A stretch of 64,000 nucleotides of DNA from an uncultured Flavobacteriales bacterium. Lineage in GTDB: Bacteria; Bacteroidota; Bacteroidia; Flavobacteriales_D; Crocinitomicaceae. Location of the stretch: assembly GCA_913054135.1 (NCBI GenBank), contig CAJXJK010000017.1, positions 1-64,000 on the forward strand, read 5' to 3'. The notes beneath the pieces were generated by a model, which worked only from the letters and a program-made list of their open reading frames with translations, searched no databases and was not told the DNA's origin. This document shows, piece by piece, positions 9,701-17,915 of the stretch. The position numbers and the translations under genes were made by a program. The number at the start of each line of letters is the position of its first letter. The first letter of the stretch is position 1.

Positions 9701-10925
9701 TGTTGTTCAATCATTAACGGTCAACATTCCTAACGGACCAAGTGTGGTTAATCTGAATTTTGATTTAGAAGTAGGAACTGATTGGCAACTGGGAACAGAA
9801 GATGGATCTAGTCCTGCTCTGTACCGAAACAATTCGGGCCCTTCATACCCATATTCATCATTGGGAGGAGAAGTTATAATCACACAGGCGAGTCCTGGAT
9901 TAGACTGGTACTATTTCTTTTACAACTGGGTACTTGAAGAGAAAGGCTGTACGAGTGAAAGAACTGAGGTTATCGCTAACGTATCTTCTCAAGCAGACGC
10001 CAGTATAGATCCTGTATCTCCTTTATGTTCATCTGACACTCCTATTGCACTTACTTCTTCAGAAGCTGGTGGAATCTGGAGCGGAACAGGAGTAAACGGA
10101 ACTGACTTTGAACCTGGAACTGCAGGTGTTGGGAATCATACCGTATACTATGACATTAGCGGAACATGCGGAGACATAGACAGCATATCTATCTCTGTGG
10201 CTGATAGTTATGATGCAACAATTACAAATCCAGGAGTTTTATGTACGGATGCTTCACCACTCAATCTTATTTCAGCTGATGCTGGCGGAGTTTGGACTGG
10301 AACAGGAATCACTGATGCAAATGCAGGAACATTTGACCCTGCTTTAGCGGGAGATGGAACTCATACAATTGATTATGTTATTTCAGGATCTTGTGGTGAT
10401 TCTGATCAAATTGACATTATTGTAAACGAAAAGCCTGACCCATCAGTTGACCCGGCTGGACCTTTTTGCAGATACGAACAACCTTATCAAATGACAGCAA
10501 CTACAGCTGGCGGACAATGGAGTGCTGATTGCGGAGCATGTATCTCTCTTACAGGAGAGTTCTCCCCATTAATTTCGGGATCAGGAACTTGGCTGATATA
10601 TTATTCAGTTGGCGGGGTTTGTTCTGACGCGTCTACGACAGCTATTGCGGTTAGTGAATGTTTAGGTGTAGAAGAAAACGTTGGCCAAGGAATCAGTGTT
10701 TATCCGAACCCAACTAAAAACGAAATCACAATTGATTTTGGAAATGTATTTGAAGGCTCAATTAAAATTACGGACATGAGAGGTAGAGAAGTTTTCAATA
10801 AAAGCATCAATGAATCAAAAACTGAGCTCTTACTAAAAGACCACATTTCAAGGGGAACTTATATTCTGAGTATATTTGACGCCGATTTAAAAGCGGTTCG
10901 TACTGAAAAATTAATTATTCAATAA
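6753..10925 (+). CDS. Secreted M4 (thermolysin-like) metalloprotease with PKD, CUB and T9SS type A sorting domains
   Basis: A 1390-residue exported protease. A signal peptide (ends PTLNAQ) is followed by an FTP-like propeptide (about 30-235). The catalytic domain (about 240-550) has the zinc motif HEVTH at 382-386 and the downstream glutamate region GALNESFSDIFG, diagnostic of thermolysin family M4. Then come a PKD repeat (WDFGDGNTS, about 575-650), a CUB-like domain (about 670-775), a second PKD repeat (WDFGDGNTSTDQNPTHDY), an Ig-like segment and several Cys-containing repeats with GGxWSGTG or GGVWTGTG. The last 75 or so residues are a T9SS type A sorting domain (VYPNPTKNEITIDF...). It should be secreted through Sec and then T9SS, probably to degrade external protein. 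Confidence 0.93.
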   Translation: MKTIKSLTGLATLLLFFSPTLNAQDVLTGHEAAAVFQKAEIVRTSKYSTAPSFIKFKANERIDFDDFQTWTKSAMKLDAGMGFTLLSTEKDRLGQKHYRYQQTWNGKLIEHAKWIVHVHNDKVISMNGLIFSSIQSSNAATLSESIALNQATDFIAADLYKWEIEIEEEHVKRESGNPDATYFPSGELLYVSSGGSYAPSSYRLAYKFNIYAHTPVSRHDIYVDASNGEIIYVNEVFHSIDVPGTAETAYSGSQTIIADSFGGSYRLRETTRGNGVNTYDMNEGTNYGNAVDFVDDDNIWNNANADLDEYATDAHWGAEMTYDYYWLEHQRNSIDDNGFALNSYVHYDVEYANAFWDGQRMTYGDGNGGTWDPLTALDIAGHEVTHGLTTFTAGLVYQAESGALNESFSDIFGTSIENFARPLNWNWDIGEDIGSPLRSMSNPNSFGDPDTYFGTNWASLTGGDNGGVHTNSGVQNFWYYLLVEGGTGTNDNSDAYTVNGLGFEEASDIAFRNLTVYLTDNSNYAEARFYAIQAAVDLFGGCTPQVEATTNAWYAVGVGPEYVSTVIADMDAPLTLGCSAPFTVDFSNLSSNGTTFEWDFGDGNTSTDISPSHTYLADGLYTIQLIADGGLCGIDTTEWIDFISVDPVNPCIVNMPDAGTGPIQTECNGTLFDSGGASDNYGADEDAQITVAPLGAATVDINFVLFDVEAGQSGSCNYDYLEVFDGPTTASPSLGVFCNNNIPTTLSSTGESLTFLFHSDGGVQDAGFQIDWNCNYPTVPPTADYISDTDTTCNGEIAFTDLSSDGPSQWLWDFGDGNTSTDQNPTHDYTVNGDYTVVLTVTNLNGNDSKTEIDFIHVDLPVAPGGTGDNICENQTADLTAMNNTGGDLIWFDSPTGGTQLFNGPNFTTSPLTTTTSFYVEESVTGAQETMGPADNTFGTGGFFSGDQHLVFDVTEPLLLKSVLVYADGAGDRIIELRDNFGVVVQSLTVNIPNGPSVVNLNFDLEVGTDWQLGTEDGSSPALYRNNSGPSYPYSSLGGEVIITQASPGLDWYYFFYNWVLEEKGCTSERTEVIANVSSQADASIDPVSPLCSSDTPIALTSSEAGGIWSGTGVNGTDFEPGTAGVGNHTVYYDISGTCGDIDSISISVADSYDATITNPGVLCTDASPLNLISADAGGVWTGTGITDANAGTFDPALAGDGTHTIDYVISGSCGDSDQIDIIVNEKPDPSVDPAGPFCRYEQPYQMTATTAGGQWSADCGACISLTGEFSPLISGSGTWLIYYSVGGVCSDASTTAIAVSECLGVEENVGQGISVYPNPTKNEITIDFGNVFEGSIKITDMRGREVFNKSINESKTELLLKDHISRGTYILSIFDADLKAVRTEKLIIQ

Positions 10926-10935
10926 AAATTGACCC

Positions 10936-10959
10936 AAAACGTTTATTAATAGGCGTTTT
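10936..10959 (+). terminator. Probable hairpin terminator after the M4 protease
   Basis: AAAACGTTTA-TTAA-TAGGCGTTTT is a 10-bp stem with two G:U wobbles ending in TTTT, 11 bases after the stop codon. The T run is short, so this is a moderate call. Confidence 0.55.
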
Positions 10960-11056
10960 CATAGTGTCTGTCGATTAATTATCGTTTTATTGATGTTTTT
11001 TCCAACCAATGAGACTATAAAGGCGTTTAGGGTGTACAATGTAGAAAATCATTGAC

Positions 11057-11734
11057 TTGAAGAACATAGTTTACATATTAGTTTTGGTAGCCTTTTCAAT
11101 GGGAACTGGTTCGTGTGTTCCTGAAGTTGAAGTCCCAGATCAAAACAAGATTTATTTAAGTTTAAGTTTAAAGTATAATAAGACGCTTGACAAGACTTCA
11201 GCCACTGCCGCTTTCTTACAAGATAATTCTACAGGAGCAAAATTGGAGTTAGACAATGATGCCTCTATAACCTACAATGACAATAATCTAATTTTTGATG
11301 TAGTTGAAAAATGCTACGGTAAAGATTTCATTGGATTAGTTGAAGATGATTTCACATATATTGACCTAGACAATGATCAGTTGGTTAACTCATTGCAAAT
11401 GATCGACACTTTATATTTCGAAACAGCTTCTGATACTCAAAGCATATCAAACGAACTTATTCTAGATATCAGTACGCCACCTCTTGAAGAAGGAGAACAA
11501 TTAGAAGTTGATCTCATCAACATTGGTGCAGATTTTTCAACTACTCTTTACAGCACGACATTTAGCGGAAATCTTATGAATATTACTACTGACCAATTGG
11601 CTGATGTTCCTGTAGGGCAAATTATCATTGTGGTAAGAAGACTTAAGTACGAAGATCAATTAACTCAAAGTAAACTTGCCGGAGGTGAGCAATTCATTAG
11701 CTACGAAGTTCAAGACACTATCATCTTGAATTAA
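11057..11734 (+). CDS. Hypothetical lipoprotein
   Basis: I do not recognise this family. It has a short hydrophobic N-terminus ending in a lipobox-like GTGSC (Cys at about residue 20), so it is probably lipid-anchored in the envelope. The mature part is about 200 residues, acidic, and alternates short polar strands, suggesting a beta-sandwich. The start codon is TTG at 11057; the only other in-frame options before the upstream stop are weaker (such as ATT at 11051), so TTG is the likely start. It follows the M4 protease and its terminator, and its stop codon overlaps the stop of the convergent DUF2130 gene. Confidence 0.65.
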   Translation: MKNIVYILVLVAFSMGTGSCVPEVEVPDQNKIYLSLSLKYNKTLDKTSATAAFLQDNSTGAKLELDNDASITYNDNNLIFDVVEKCYGKDFIGLVEDDFTYIDLDNDQLVNSLQMIDTLYFETASDTQSISNELILDISTPPLEEGEQLEVDLINIGADFSTTLYSTTFSGNLMNITTDQLADVPVGQIIIVVRRLKYEDQLTQSKLAGGEQFISYEVQDTIILN

Positions 11735-13029
11735 TCGTCATCCTCGTCATCATCTTCTAATAAATCATCAGAATAATCCAATTCAAGAGCATCTATCTTC
11801 TTAATGCTGGATCCCGCAATACCTTTTACTGCTCCATAAAGACCAGAAGTGTTTGCGATAACTTTTTCGATTTGCTTTTCTCTCTTTTTCCAAATTAATT
11901 GCATTGCCCGTTTCTCTTTGGCAAGATCTTCTTCTAAGATTTGAAAAGCGCCTATTATTGATTCAATTTGATGTCTGAATTCATTTCCTGTAAGATAAGA
12001 GTACAACATATGCATCTTATCACCTTTATTCTCATTAGCACTTAACGCAGTACTCACTTTTAAAATGCCCTCTCTAAGTGCTAAGGCCAAACTTTTAAAT
12101 TCTGAAAACGAACAAACCCAAACGCCATTCACCAAATTAAAAGTCTTTTGATCTTTAGGCAAGGTTTGAGTGATTAGCACAGCAACATCTGCACCAGCAG
12201 CAAGCATATCACCTTTTAATTTCTCAATCCAATCTCCTCCAAAATTTGATGTTCGCTTAGACTCATAAATAATCTTCCCTACAACTTCTTGGTTTTGATT
12301 TTTAATGCTCTGAACACAATCGGCACCCCTAATTCCTTTAGAAACTTCATCAATATCATCAAAGGGGAAAGTCGACCTTAGCTCGTCTTCGATAGCTAAC
12401 TCTTGAACTTCTCCTTGCAATTGCATACTCCCCTGCTCCATCTTACGTTTCATTTCAATGGCAGATTTCTTGGCATCCTCAATCTGCTTTTGATATTCTT
12501 TCTCTTTAAGTTCGAATTGACTTGCAATTTTCTCTTTAGCCTTTAATTCAAGAGCTTGTTGCCCCTGAAGAACTCTTTTTTGAATCTCCAAATCCATTTG
12601 CTCTTTGGCTTCCTTCATCTCCTGTTCTTTCTTTAAAAAGTCCAGTTCCTTTTGCTGCAATGATTTGTTTTCAGTTTTCTTTTTTTCTAAGTCTTCTCTT
12701 AGGTTTTTGACAATCACCTCCATGCCTTCTTGAGCATCCTTTTGAGCTTTTACTTTGGCTTCGTTTGCTAATCGCTCTCTATCTTCTTTTAACTTTTGAG
12801 CATATTCTAATCTTGCCTTTTCTTGGGCTTCGTCAAATCGTTTCTTTTGTTCTACAAATTCTTCTTTCTGCTTTAAGAGCTGATCCTTTTTTTCGCCTTG
12901 TTGTTTCAAAAAGTCTTGATGTTTTTTTTGAAACTCTTCGGTTAACCGCGCCTCAACTCCTTTAGCTATCGCTTCTTCAGGATTAAAAGAATGTCCACAT
13001 TGAGGACAAGAAATATTAGATTCACTCAT
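11731..13029 (-). CDS. DUF2130 family protein with N-terminal zinc ribbon and coiled coil
   Basis: A 432-residue protein in three parts. The N-terminus has a CPQCGHSF zinc-ribbon half followed by EEAIAKGVEARL. Residues about 30-210 are highly charged heptad-like Lys/Glu/Gln-rich coiled coil. Residues about 215-400 carry the DUF2130 core (VVGKIIYESKRTSNFGGDWI, ADVAVLITQTLP, GVWVCSF). This core has a restriction-endonuclease-like look (E...K), and the family has been proposed to be nuclease-related; its function is not established. The tail is very acidic (DDLLEDDDEDDD). No signal peptide, so cytoplasmic. It is the last gene of a minus-strand run with the caspase and M42 genes, 41 bp after the gene before it. 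Confidence 0.85.
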   Translation of the reverse strand: MSESNISCPQCGHSFNPEEAIAKGVEARLTEEFQKKHQDFLKQQGEKKDQLLKQKEEFVEQKKRFDEAQEKARLEYAQKLKEDRERLANEAKVKAQKDAQEGMEVIVKNLREDLEKKKTENKSLQQKELDFLKKEQEMKEAKEQMDLEIQKRVLQGQQALELKAKEKIASQFELKEKEYQKQIEDAKKSAIEMKRKMEQGSMQLQGEVQELAIEDELRSTFPFDDIDEVSKGIRGADCVQSIKNQNQEVVGKIIYESKRTSNFGGDWIEKLKGDMLAAGADVAVLITQTLPKDQKTFNLVNGVWVCSFSEFKSLALALREGILKVSTALSANENKGDKMHMLYSYLTGNEFRHQIESIIGAFQILEEDLAKEKRAMQLIWKKREKQIEKVIANTSGLYGAVKGIAGSSIKKIDALELDYSDDLLEDDDEDDD

Positions 13030-13070
13030 ACCTTAAATTTAAGGACAAATTAAATAAATGATGACGTAAA

Positions 13071-13487
13071 TTATTTACGTTTTTTAGAAACAAAGATTTT
13101 ATTTCCTTCCATTGTTATTTTCCAACTATCATCAAATATTCTTGGTAAATAACGTAGATATAATTTTGTTCTTTGAGACAACTCAGTGTCTTCACCTTCT
13201 TTAAAAACACCAGTAAACTCAAAGACTTGAGTGTTTGGATGTTTCTCTCCATAGATTTGGATAATGGTGATGATTGTTCTCATCACTTTAAACACATCTC
13301 CTTTGTTCGTTAAGGCATATTCTTCGCCTTCATACTCTTCGTTAAGCACTCCAAATGCAATAACAGCATGCAGAATGTTTTCCTTTTTACGGGCAAAACG
13401 AACTTCATACTCCACTTCATATTCCGTCTCAAAGTGATACACTTGTCCGGTTGGAATATTGGGTTTTATGATATGATAAGTATCCAT
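13071..13487 (-). CDS. Hypothetical protein, 138 aa
   Basis: I do not recognise this protein. It is small, cytoplasmic-looking (no signal peptide or membrane segment) and mixed alpha/beta, with a strand-rich start (YHFETEYEVEYEVRFARKKE), a central helix (VFKVMRTIITIIQIYGEKHP) and a basic end (VSKKRK). Its ATG lies 3 bp after the stop of the WD40-caspase gene, so it is very likely translated from the same mRNA. It may therefore act with, or be a target of, the caspase protein, but that is only inference from position. Confidence 0.7.
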   Translation of the reverse strand: MDTYHIIKPNIPTGQVYHFETEYEVEYEVRFARKKENILHAVIAFGVLNEEYEGEEYALTNKGDVFKVMRTIITIIQIYGEKHPNTQVFEFTGVFKEGEDTELSQRTKLYLRYLPRIFDDSWKITMEGNKIFVSKKRK

Positions 13488-13490
13488 CTA

Positions 13491-16400
13491 TTAATTTCCA
13501 AAGATAATGTAATCTTGGCTAATATTTTCTTCTCTGGCCGTAGGAATTTGTTTTCCTTTGGAAAGGTCAGCAACAATGGTGTAAACGTGCGATCTAATTT
13601 CTGATACTGTAATGAATGGATCTCCATTTCCAACTTCTTCTGGATTATCAAGCCCTGATAGTAATGCGTAGGTAAATAGTCCGTTCTTCCATCTGTCAGA
13701 TTCTAAAGCATACTCGGCACCTCCGGCACTTGATATAACGGTAGCTCCAGATCCTTTTCTCGTATCTGAAAAGAATTCTTGCACAATGTTTATAGAGTTA
13801 TCTAAACCGACACCTTCTTTTTTTCTTACCCCGGTTAAACCTGACCTGAACTTGATATCTCCTTCAATTATATCTGCATCAGGAGCCTCTTCAATTTCTT
13901 CTTCATCTAACTCACCTGAGTGACAAGTATCCATGATTAACAGTTTTTTGTAGGCCTTTATTGAATTCAACAGTTCATGAATTTCAGCATATGCTAGACC
14001 TTTCTTTTTGGGTTTATCAAAATCTATGTCATAAGTACCGAAGTAATAATTGAACTTTTCATCCAAGATTCCGTGCCCAGCAATAAATACAATTGCTACA
14101 TCTTCGTGAGTACAATTAGCGAAAAATGATTTTAGTTCAGCAAAATTCGAAGTAGTCACCTCTTCATCAAGTAACATTTTTGGATAGATCTTGCGGTACA
14201 TTGAGCTGGTTTCACCTAATTTATTCATGACATCTTTTGCATCCTTAGTTGGATAAGTTAATTTGAAGCGTTCGTCTTGATACTCTGAAACACCTATAGT
14301 CAAAACATATAAATCATGTTTGATTGTGCTTCCTTCTCTTATGATATCTACTGTTTCATAAAGTGATTCTGCTCCATTTGTATTCACAGTTGAAAACTGA
14401 ATTCTGTTCTCGCCAATTACTAGAGGAACTTCAAATTCCTTTTGAATCGATTTGGTTTTGCTTTTTAAGACATAACCTCTTTCGCCAAAAATTGGAACAT
14501 TATTAACATAGACATGAATGCGCTTTATATTATACACTTCATCCCAGGCAGTAATAGAAATTGTCTCTGTTTCTTTTTCAGTCACGAGATCCAAATCTGT
14601 ATTCAATTTCACATTTGGGATCTGAAAGTCGAGGTTTAAATCACTATCCTTCAGCTTTTGTTTTCTCATCCTCTTTTTGTGCAAATAGAGATATGCCTTT
14701 ATGATTTGAGGAGGGCTCTTTCCTATTCTTTGAGCTATAATATCTGGACGATTGAGGTAGATGTCAAATTGCTCAAATGCCACCAACCTATTGTTCAATC
14801 TAAAAGCCATCCCTTTCAATGCCTTTCTTGAAGAAAGATAGTAGTTATCAGGTGTATAAATAGCGAATTCATTGTCTATTGTCCCTACATAAGTTGCTAC
14901 CAATTCACAGTTTGACGGATCGGTATATTTAATTTCTCCATCTTTTGAAGCTGAGAAAACTTTACCATTATTCACGTCAAAAAGAACCTTTCTAATTGCT
15001 GTTTTATGCTCATTCATTTGACACAACTTCTCTCCGGTTGCCACGTCCCAACTGATAATAGAATTATCAAAACTTCCCACAGCATTATTGCCACCAGCAG
15101 AGACTAGGATTGAGCTCTCTGCGTTAAAGTCAATGGAATTAATCATATTTATATGTCCTTCCAGCTTATATTGAGTCGTCCAATCTTCTACATTTCTGAT
15201 CATGATTGTTTTGTCCCAGGATGCACTGGCCAGATATTTACCATCCGGTGAAAACTTCGCTTCGCTCACACAAATTATTTGATCTTCAAATTTTATTATT
15301 TCTTCAAAAGTATTCAGGTCCCACACTCTGGTTGTTTGATCATATGAAGTTGAAACAATTAACGGTAAAGTTGGGTGAAAATCAATTGAAGTAATCAATC
15401 CAGTGTGTCCAACCAAATTCCCTTTGACTTCATTTGATTCTAAATCCCAAATTGTAGGACTCATTGATATCCCTCCGCCAGCAAGTAAATCTCCTTTAGG
15501 GGAAATAGCCATTGCCATTTGAATTTGGTAATTCGTAGCTAGTTTTCCCGTTTCAATTTTTTGTTCAAGATCGTATATCCCAACTGAAGAAGAAGAGTTT
15601 TGATAGTACAAGAATTTTCCATCATGACTAAATTCCATTGGCTTGAAACCTCTGATTCGATCCACTACCTTGTTTAATTTCAAATCCCACAATTGAATAT
15701 GGATATCATCTGTGGCAACAGCTAAGTATTCCTTTTTTGGATCATGAGCTAACCACGAAATTTGGGATGTTTTACCACTTAACTTTTTGAAAACCTTTTT
15801 CCTTTTTACATCATAAAATTGAATTTCAGCATTGGTCGCCATGATGAGGATCTCCCCTTCAGGATGAGCACAAATTGATTGAGCCGCGAACATGTCACTC
15901 TGCCAATCTTGAATTAATTTCATTTTGTTGTAGTTCCAAATCGTAACCTTGCCAACAACATCTGACAAGTATAAATAAGGCTTTTCGGTATCAAAAGTGA
16001 TATCCCTTACTTTCGCCGGAAGTTTTTCTGATTCATAAATGAACTTGTGTTTGTCGGTGTGATAAACCCTTAGTATATCATCATTAAATACACTTGCTAA
16101 GTATTTACCATCCTTTGATATTGACATGCCCGAAAACGGATAATTGTATTCATCAAACAGCTTCTCAGTTCTAACTGTAGATTCTGATGCAAGACTGAAA
16201 TATTTCAAATTACCTAAATGATCTAAAGAGTAAACTAGTTGTTTATTCGTGTCTAAGCACAGATCTGATGCAAAATCATCATCTGCATATTTAGTCTCAC
16301 CGCTTTCTATGGTCGTTATTGCCAAGTTATGTTTTCCGCCAGCAACATAAACTACCTTCTTCCCATCCTTTGAAAATGCGATTCCGCTCAAGGCCATACG

Positions 16401-16742
16401 TCCTCCATTATGCCGAAACACTTCCTCACCAGTTAGCACATTCCAAACGACGACTTCTCCCTGAGTAGAATTACCTGCTAAATGGATATTGTCTGTGGAG
16501 AAAATGATTTCATTCATTGCACCATCAAACCCTGATAAGGTTCGATACTCTTGGGTAGTGGCTATTTCCCAGATTTTTATGACTTTGTTATTTCCAGATG
16601 ATGCTAAAAAACGCCCATTAGGACTGGTCACCATTGCATTCACTTGCTCTGAATGCCCAGTAGTTAAAACCACTTCGGGCTTCACTCCAGCAAACGAACT
16701 TAAAGATGCTAAGAAAATAATATGGGCCAAGAAGATCCTCAC
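13491..16742 (-). CDS. WD40 repeat - caspase-like (peptidase C14) fusion protein
   Basis: A 1083-residue protein. Residues 1-18 are a probable signal peptide (MRIFLAHIIFLASLSSFA), placing it in the periplasm or envelope. Residues about 25-640 are WD40-type repeats (such as KIWEIATT, VVWNVLTG, QLWDLKLN, RVWDLNTF). A beta-rich linker carries a tandem pair of strands before the C-terminal caspase fold at about 795-1060 (LYVLTIGVSEYQD...). The catalytic dyad is complete: His890 in IAGHGILD and Cys940 in MDTCHSG, spaced 50 residues as in caspases. A later EYALESD...GLFTYAL segment fits the small-subunit region. Stand-alone caspases usually cleave after Arg/Lys (metacaspase) or Asp; which applies here cannot be told. 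It starts 7 bp after the M42 peptidase stop. Confidence 0.9.
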   Translation of the reverse strand: MRIFLAHIIFLASLSSFAGVKPEVVLTTGHSEQVNAMVTSPNGRFLASSGNNKVIKIWEIATTQEYRTLSGFDGAMNEIIFSTDNIHLAGNSTQGEVVVWNVLTGEEVFRHNGGRMALSGIAFSKDGKKVVYVAGGKHNLAITTIESGETKYADDDFASDLCLDTNKQLVYSLDHLGNLKYFSLASESTVRTEKLFDEYNYPFSGMSISKDGKYLASVFNDDILRVYHTDKHKFIYESEKLPAKVRDITFDTEKPYLYLSDVVGKVTIWNYNKMKLIQDWQSDMFAAQSICAHPEGEILIMATNAEIQFYDVKRKKVFKKLSGKTSQISWLAHDPKKEYLAVATDDIHIQLWDLKLNKVVDRIRGFKPMEFSHDGKFLYYQNSSSSVGIYDLEQKIETGKLATNYQIQMAMAISPKGDLLAGGGISMSPTIWDLESNEVKGNLVGHTGLITSIDFHPTLPLIVSTSYDQTTRVWDLNTFEEIIKFEDQIICVSEAKFSPDGKYLASASWDKTIMIRNVEDWTTQYKLEGHINMINSIDFNAESSILVSAGGNNAVGSFDNSIISWDVATGEKLCQMNEHKTAIRKVLFDVNNGKVFSASKDGEIKYTDPSNCELVATYVGTIDNEFAIYTPDNYYLSSRKALKGMAFRLNNRLVAFEQFDIYLNRPDIIAQRIGKSPPQIIKAYLYLHKKRMRKQKLKDSDLNLDFQIPNVKLNTDLDLVTEKETETISITAWDEVYNIKRIHVYVNNVPIFGERGYVLKSKTKSIQKEFEVPLVIGENRIQFSTVNTNGAESLYETVDIIREGSTIKHDLYVLTIGVSEYQDERFKLTYPTKDAKDVMNKLGETSSMYRKIYPKMLLDEEVTTSNFAELKSFFANCTHEDVAIVFIAGHGILDEKFNYYFGTYDIDFDKPKKKGLAYAEIHELLNSIKAYKKLLIMDTCHSGELDEEEIEEAPDADIIEGDIKFRSGLTGVRKKEGVGLDNSINIVQEFFSDTRKGSGATVISSAGGAEYALESDRWKNGLFTYALLSGLDNPEEVGNGDPFITVSEIRSHVYTIVADLSKGKQIPTAREENISQDYIIFGN

Positions 16743-16749
16743 TCAAACG

Positions 16750-17841
16750 CTATTTAAAGTAACGGAAATCTTGTCCATTTTTGATTTTCAGCACACTTTC
16801 ATAAATCAATTTAATCCCATTCTCAACATCATCTTGATGGGCCATTTCAACAGTTGTATGCATATATCTGAGTGGTGTTGAAATTAGCACTGAAGGCACT
16901 CCTGAATTTGAATATGCAAATGCATCAGTGTCAGTTCCGGTTGATCTTGAAGCTGCTGCTCTTTGAAAAGGAATCTTTTTAGACTTAGCGGTATCCATTA
17001 CTAATTTCAATAGATTATTTTGAACAGCAGGACCATATGTGAGAACAGGACCTAAGCCGCATTTTAAATCACCTTGAACAATTTTACTAATCATTGGTGT
17101 GTTGGTGTCATGACATACATCTGTCACGATAGCACAATCTGGTTGAATTTTTTCGGCAATCATTTGGGCTCCTCTTAACCCAACTTCTTCTTGTACAGCA
17201 TTTGTAATATAAAGACCGAAAGGTAATTTATCTCCATTCTCTTTTAGTAATCTAGCTACTTCGGCAATCATGAAGCCGCCAATTCTATTATCAAGAGCCC
17301 TTCCAACAAACTTATTTTTATTCAAAATCATAAATTCATCTTCATACGTAATGACACAACCAACGTGAACACCAAGCTTTTCAACCTCTTCTTTTGACGT
17401 ACATCCGACATCAAGAAAAATGTTCTTAGTAGTTGGAGCTTGCTCTTTGCCTCCTCCTCTTGTATGAATTGCTGGCCATCCAAAAACTGCTTTAACAATG
17501 CCTTTGTCGGTATGAATATTAACTCTTTTTGAAGGTGCTATTTGGTGATCAGAGCCACCATTTCTTCTTAAATAGATGAAACCATCTGCATTTATGTAAT
17601 GAACAAACCAAGAAATCTCATCCGCATGAGCCTCAATAACTACCTTATATTTTGCTTTAGGGTTGATGATACCTACTACAGAGCCATAATTATCCACCCA
17701 ATAGTCATCAATATATGGCTTCAAATACTTGAGCCACAATTTTTGACCTTCTTTTTCAAATCCAGTTGGTGATGCATTATTTAAATAGTCTTCTAGGAAT
17801 TGATAACTTGATTTCTTAAGGACAGTCTTCTTTTTAGCCAT
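16750..17841 (-). CDS. M42 family metallopeptidase (glutamyl aminopeptidase / TET-like)
   Basis: A 363-residue cytoplasmic co-catalytic zinc aminopeptidase. Metal and catalytic positions are in place: His72 in EAHADEIS, Asp184 in RALDNRIGG, Glu218/Glu219 in VQEEVGLRG, Asp241 in VTDVCHD and a C-terminal His in MHTTVEMAHQDD. Such enzymes form tetrahedral dodecamers and trim peptides left by larger proteases. The start ATG is followed by a Lys-rich leader (MAKKKTVLKK) that is not a signal peptide. It is the first gene of a minus-strand run with the WD40-caspase gene 7 bp downstream, which suggests peptide clean-up after caspase cleavage, but this is inference. Confidence 0.92.
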   Translation of the reverse strand: MAKKKTVLKKSSYQFLEDYLNNASPTGFEKEGQKLWLKYLKPYIDDYWVDNYGSVVGIINPKAKYKVVIEAHADEISWFVHYINADGFIYLRRNGGSDHQIAPSKRVNIHTDKGIVKAVFGWPAIHTRGGGKEQAPTTKNIFLDVGCTSKEEVEKLGVHVGCVITYEDEFMILNKNKFVGRALDNRIGGFMIAEVARLLKENGDKLPFGLYITNAVQEEVGLRGAQMIAEKIQPDCAIVTDVCHDTNTPMISKIVQGDLKCGLGPVLTYGPAVQNNLLKLVMDTAKSKKIPFQRAAASRSTGTDTDAFAYSNSGVPSVLISTPLRYMHTTVEMAHQDDVENGIKLIYESVLKIKNGQDFRYFK

Positions 17842-17915
17842 TTTTAATTTTTAGTATGATAATTGCAATATACCTAATTAAACTATAAATTAGCATTCTA
17901 TATTAAGCAAAAATT

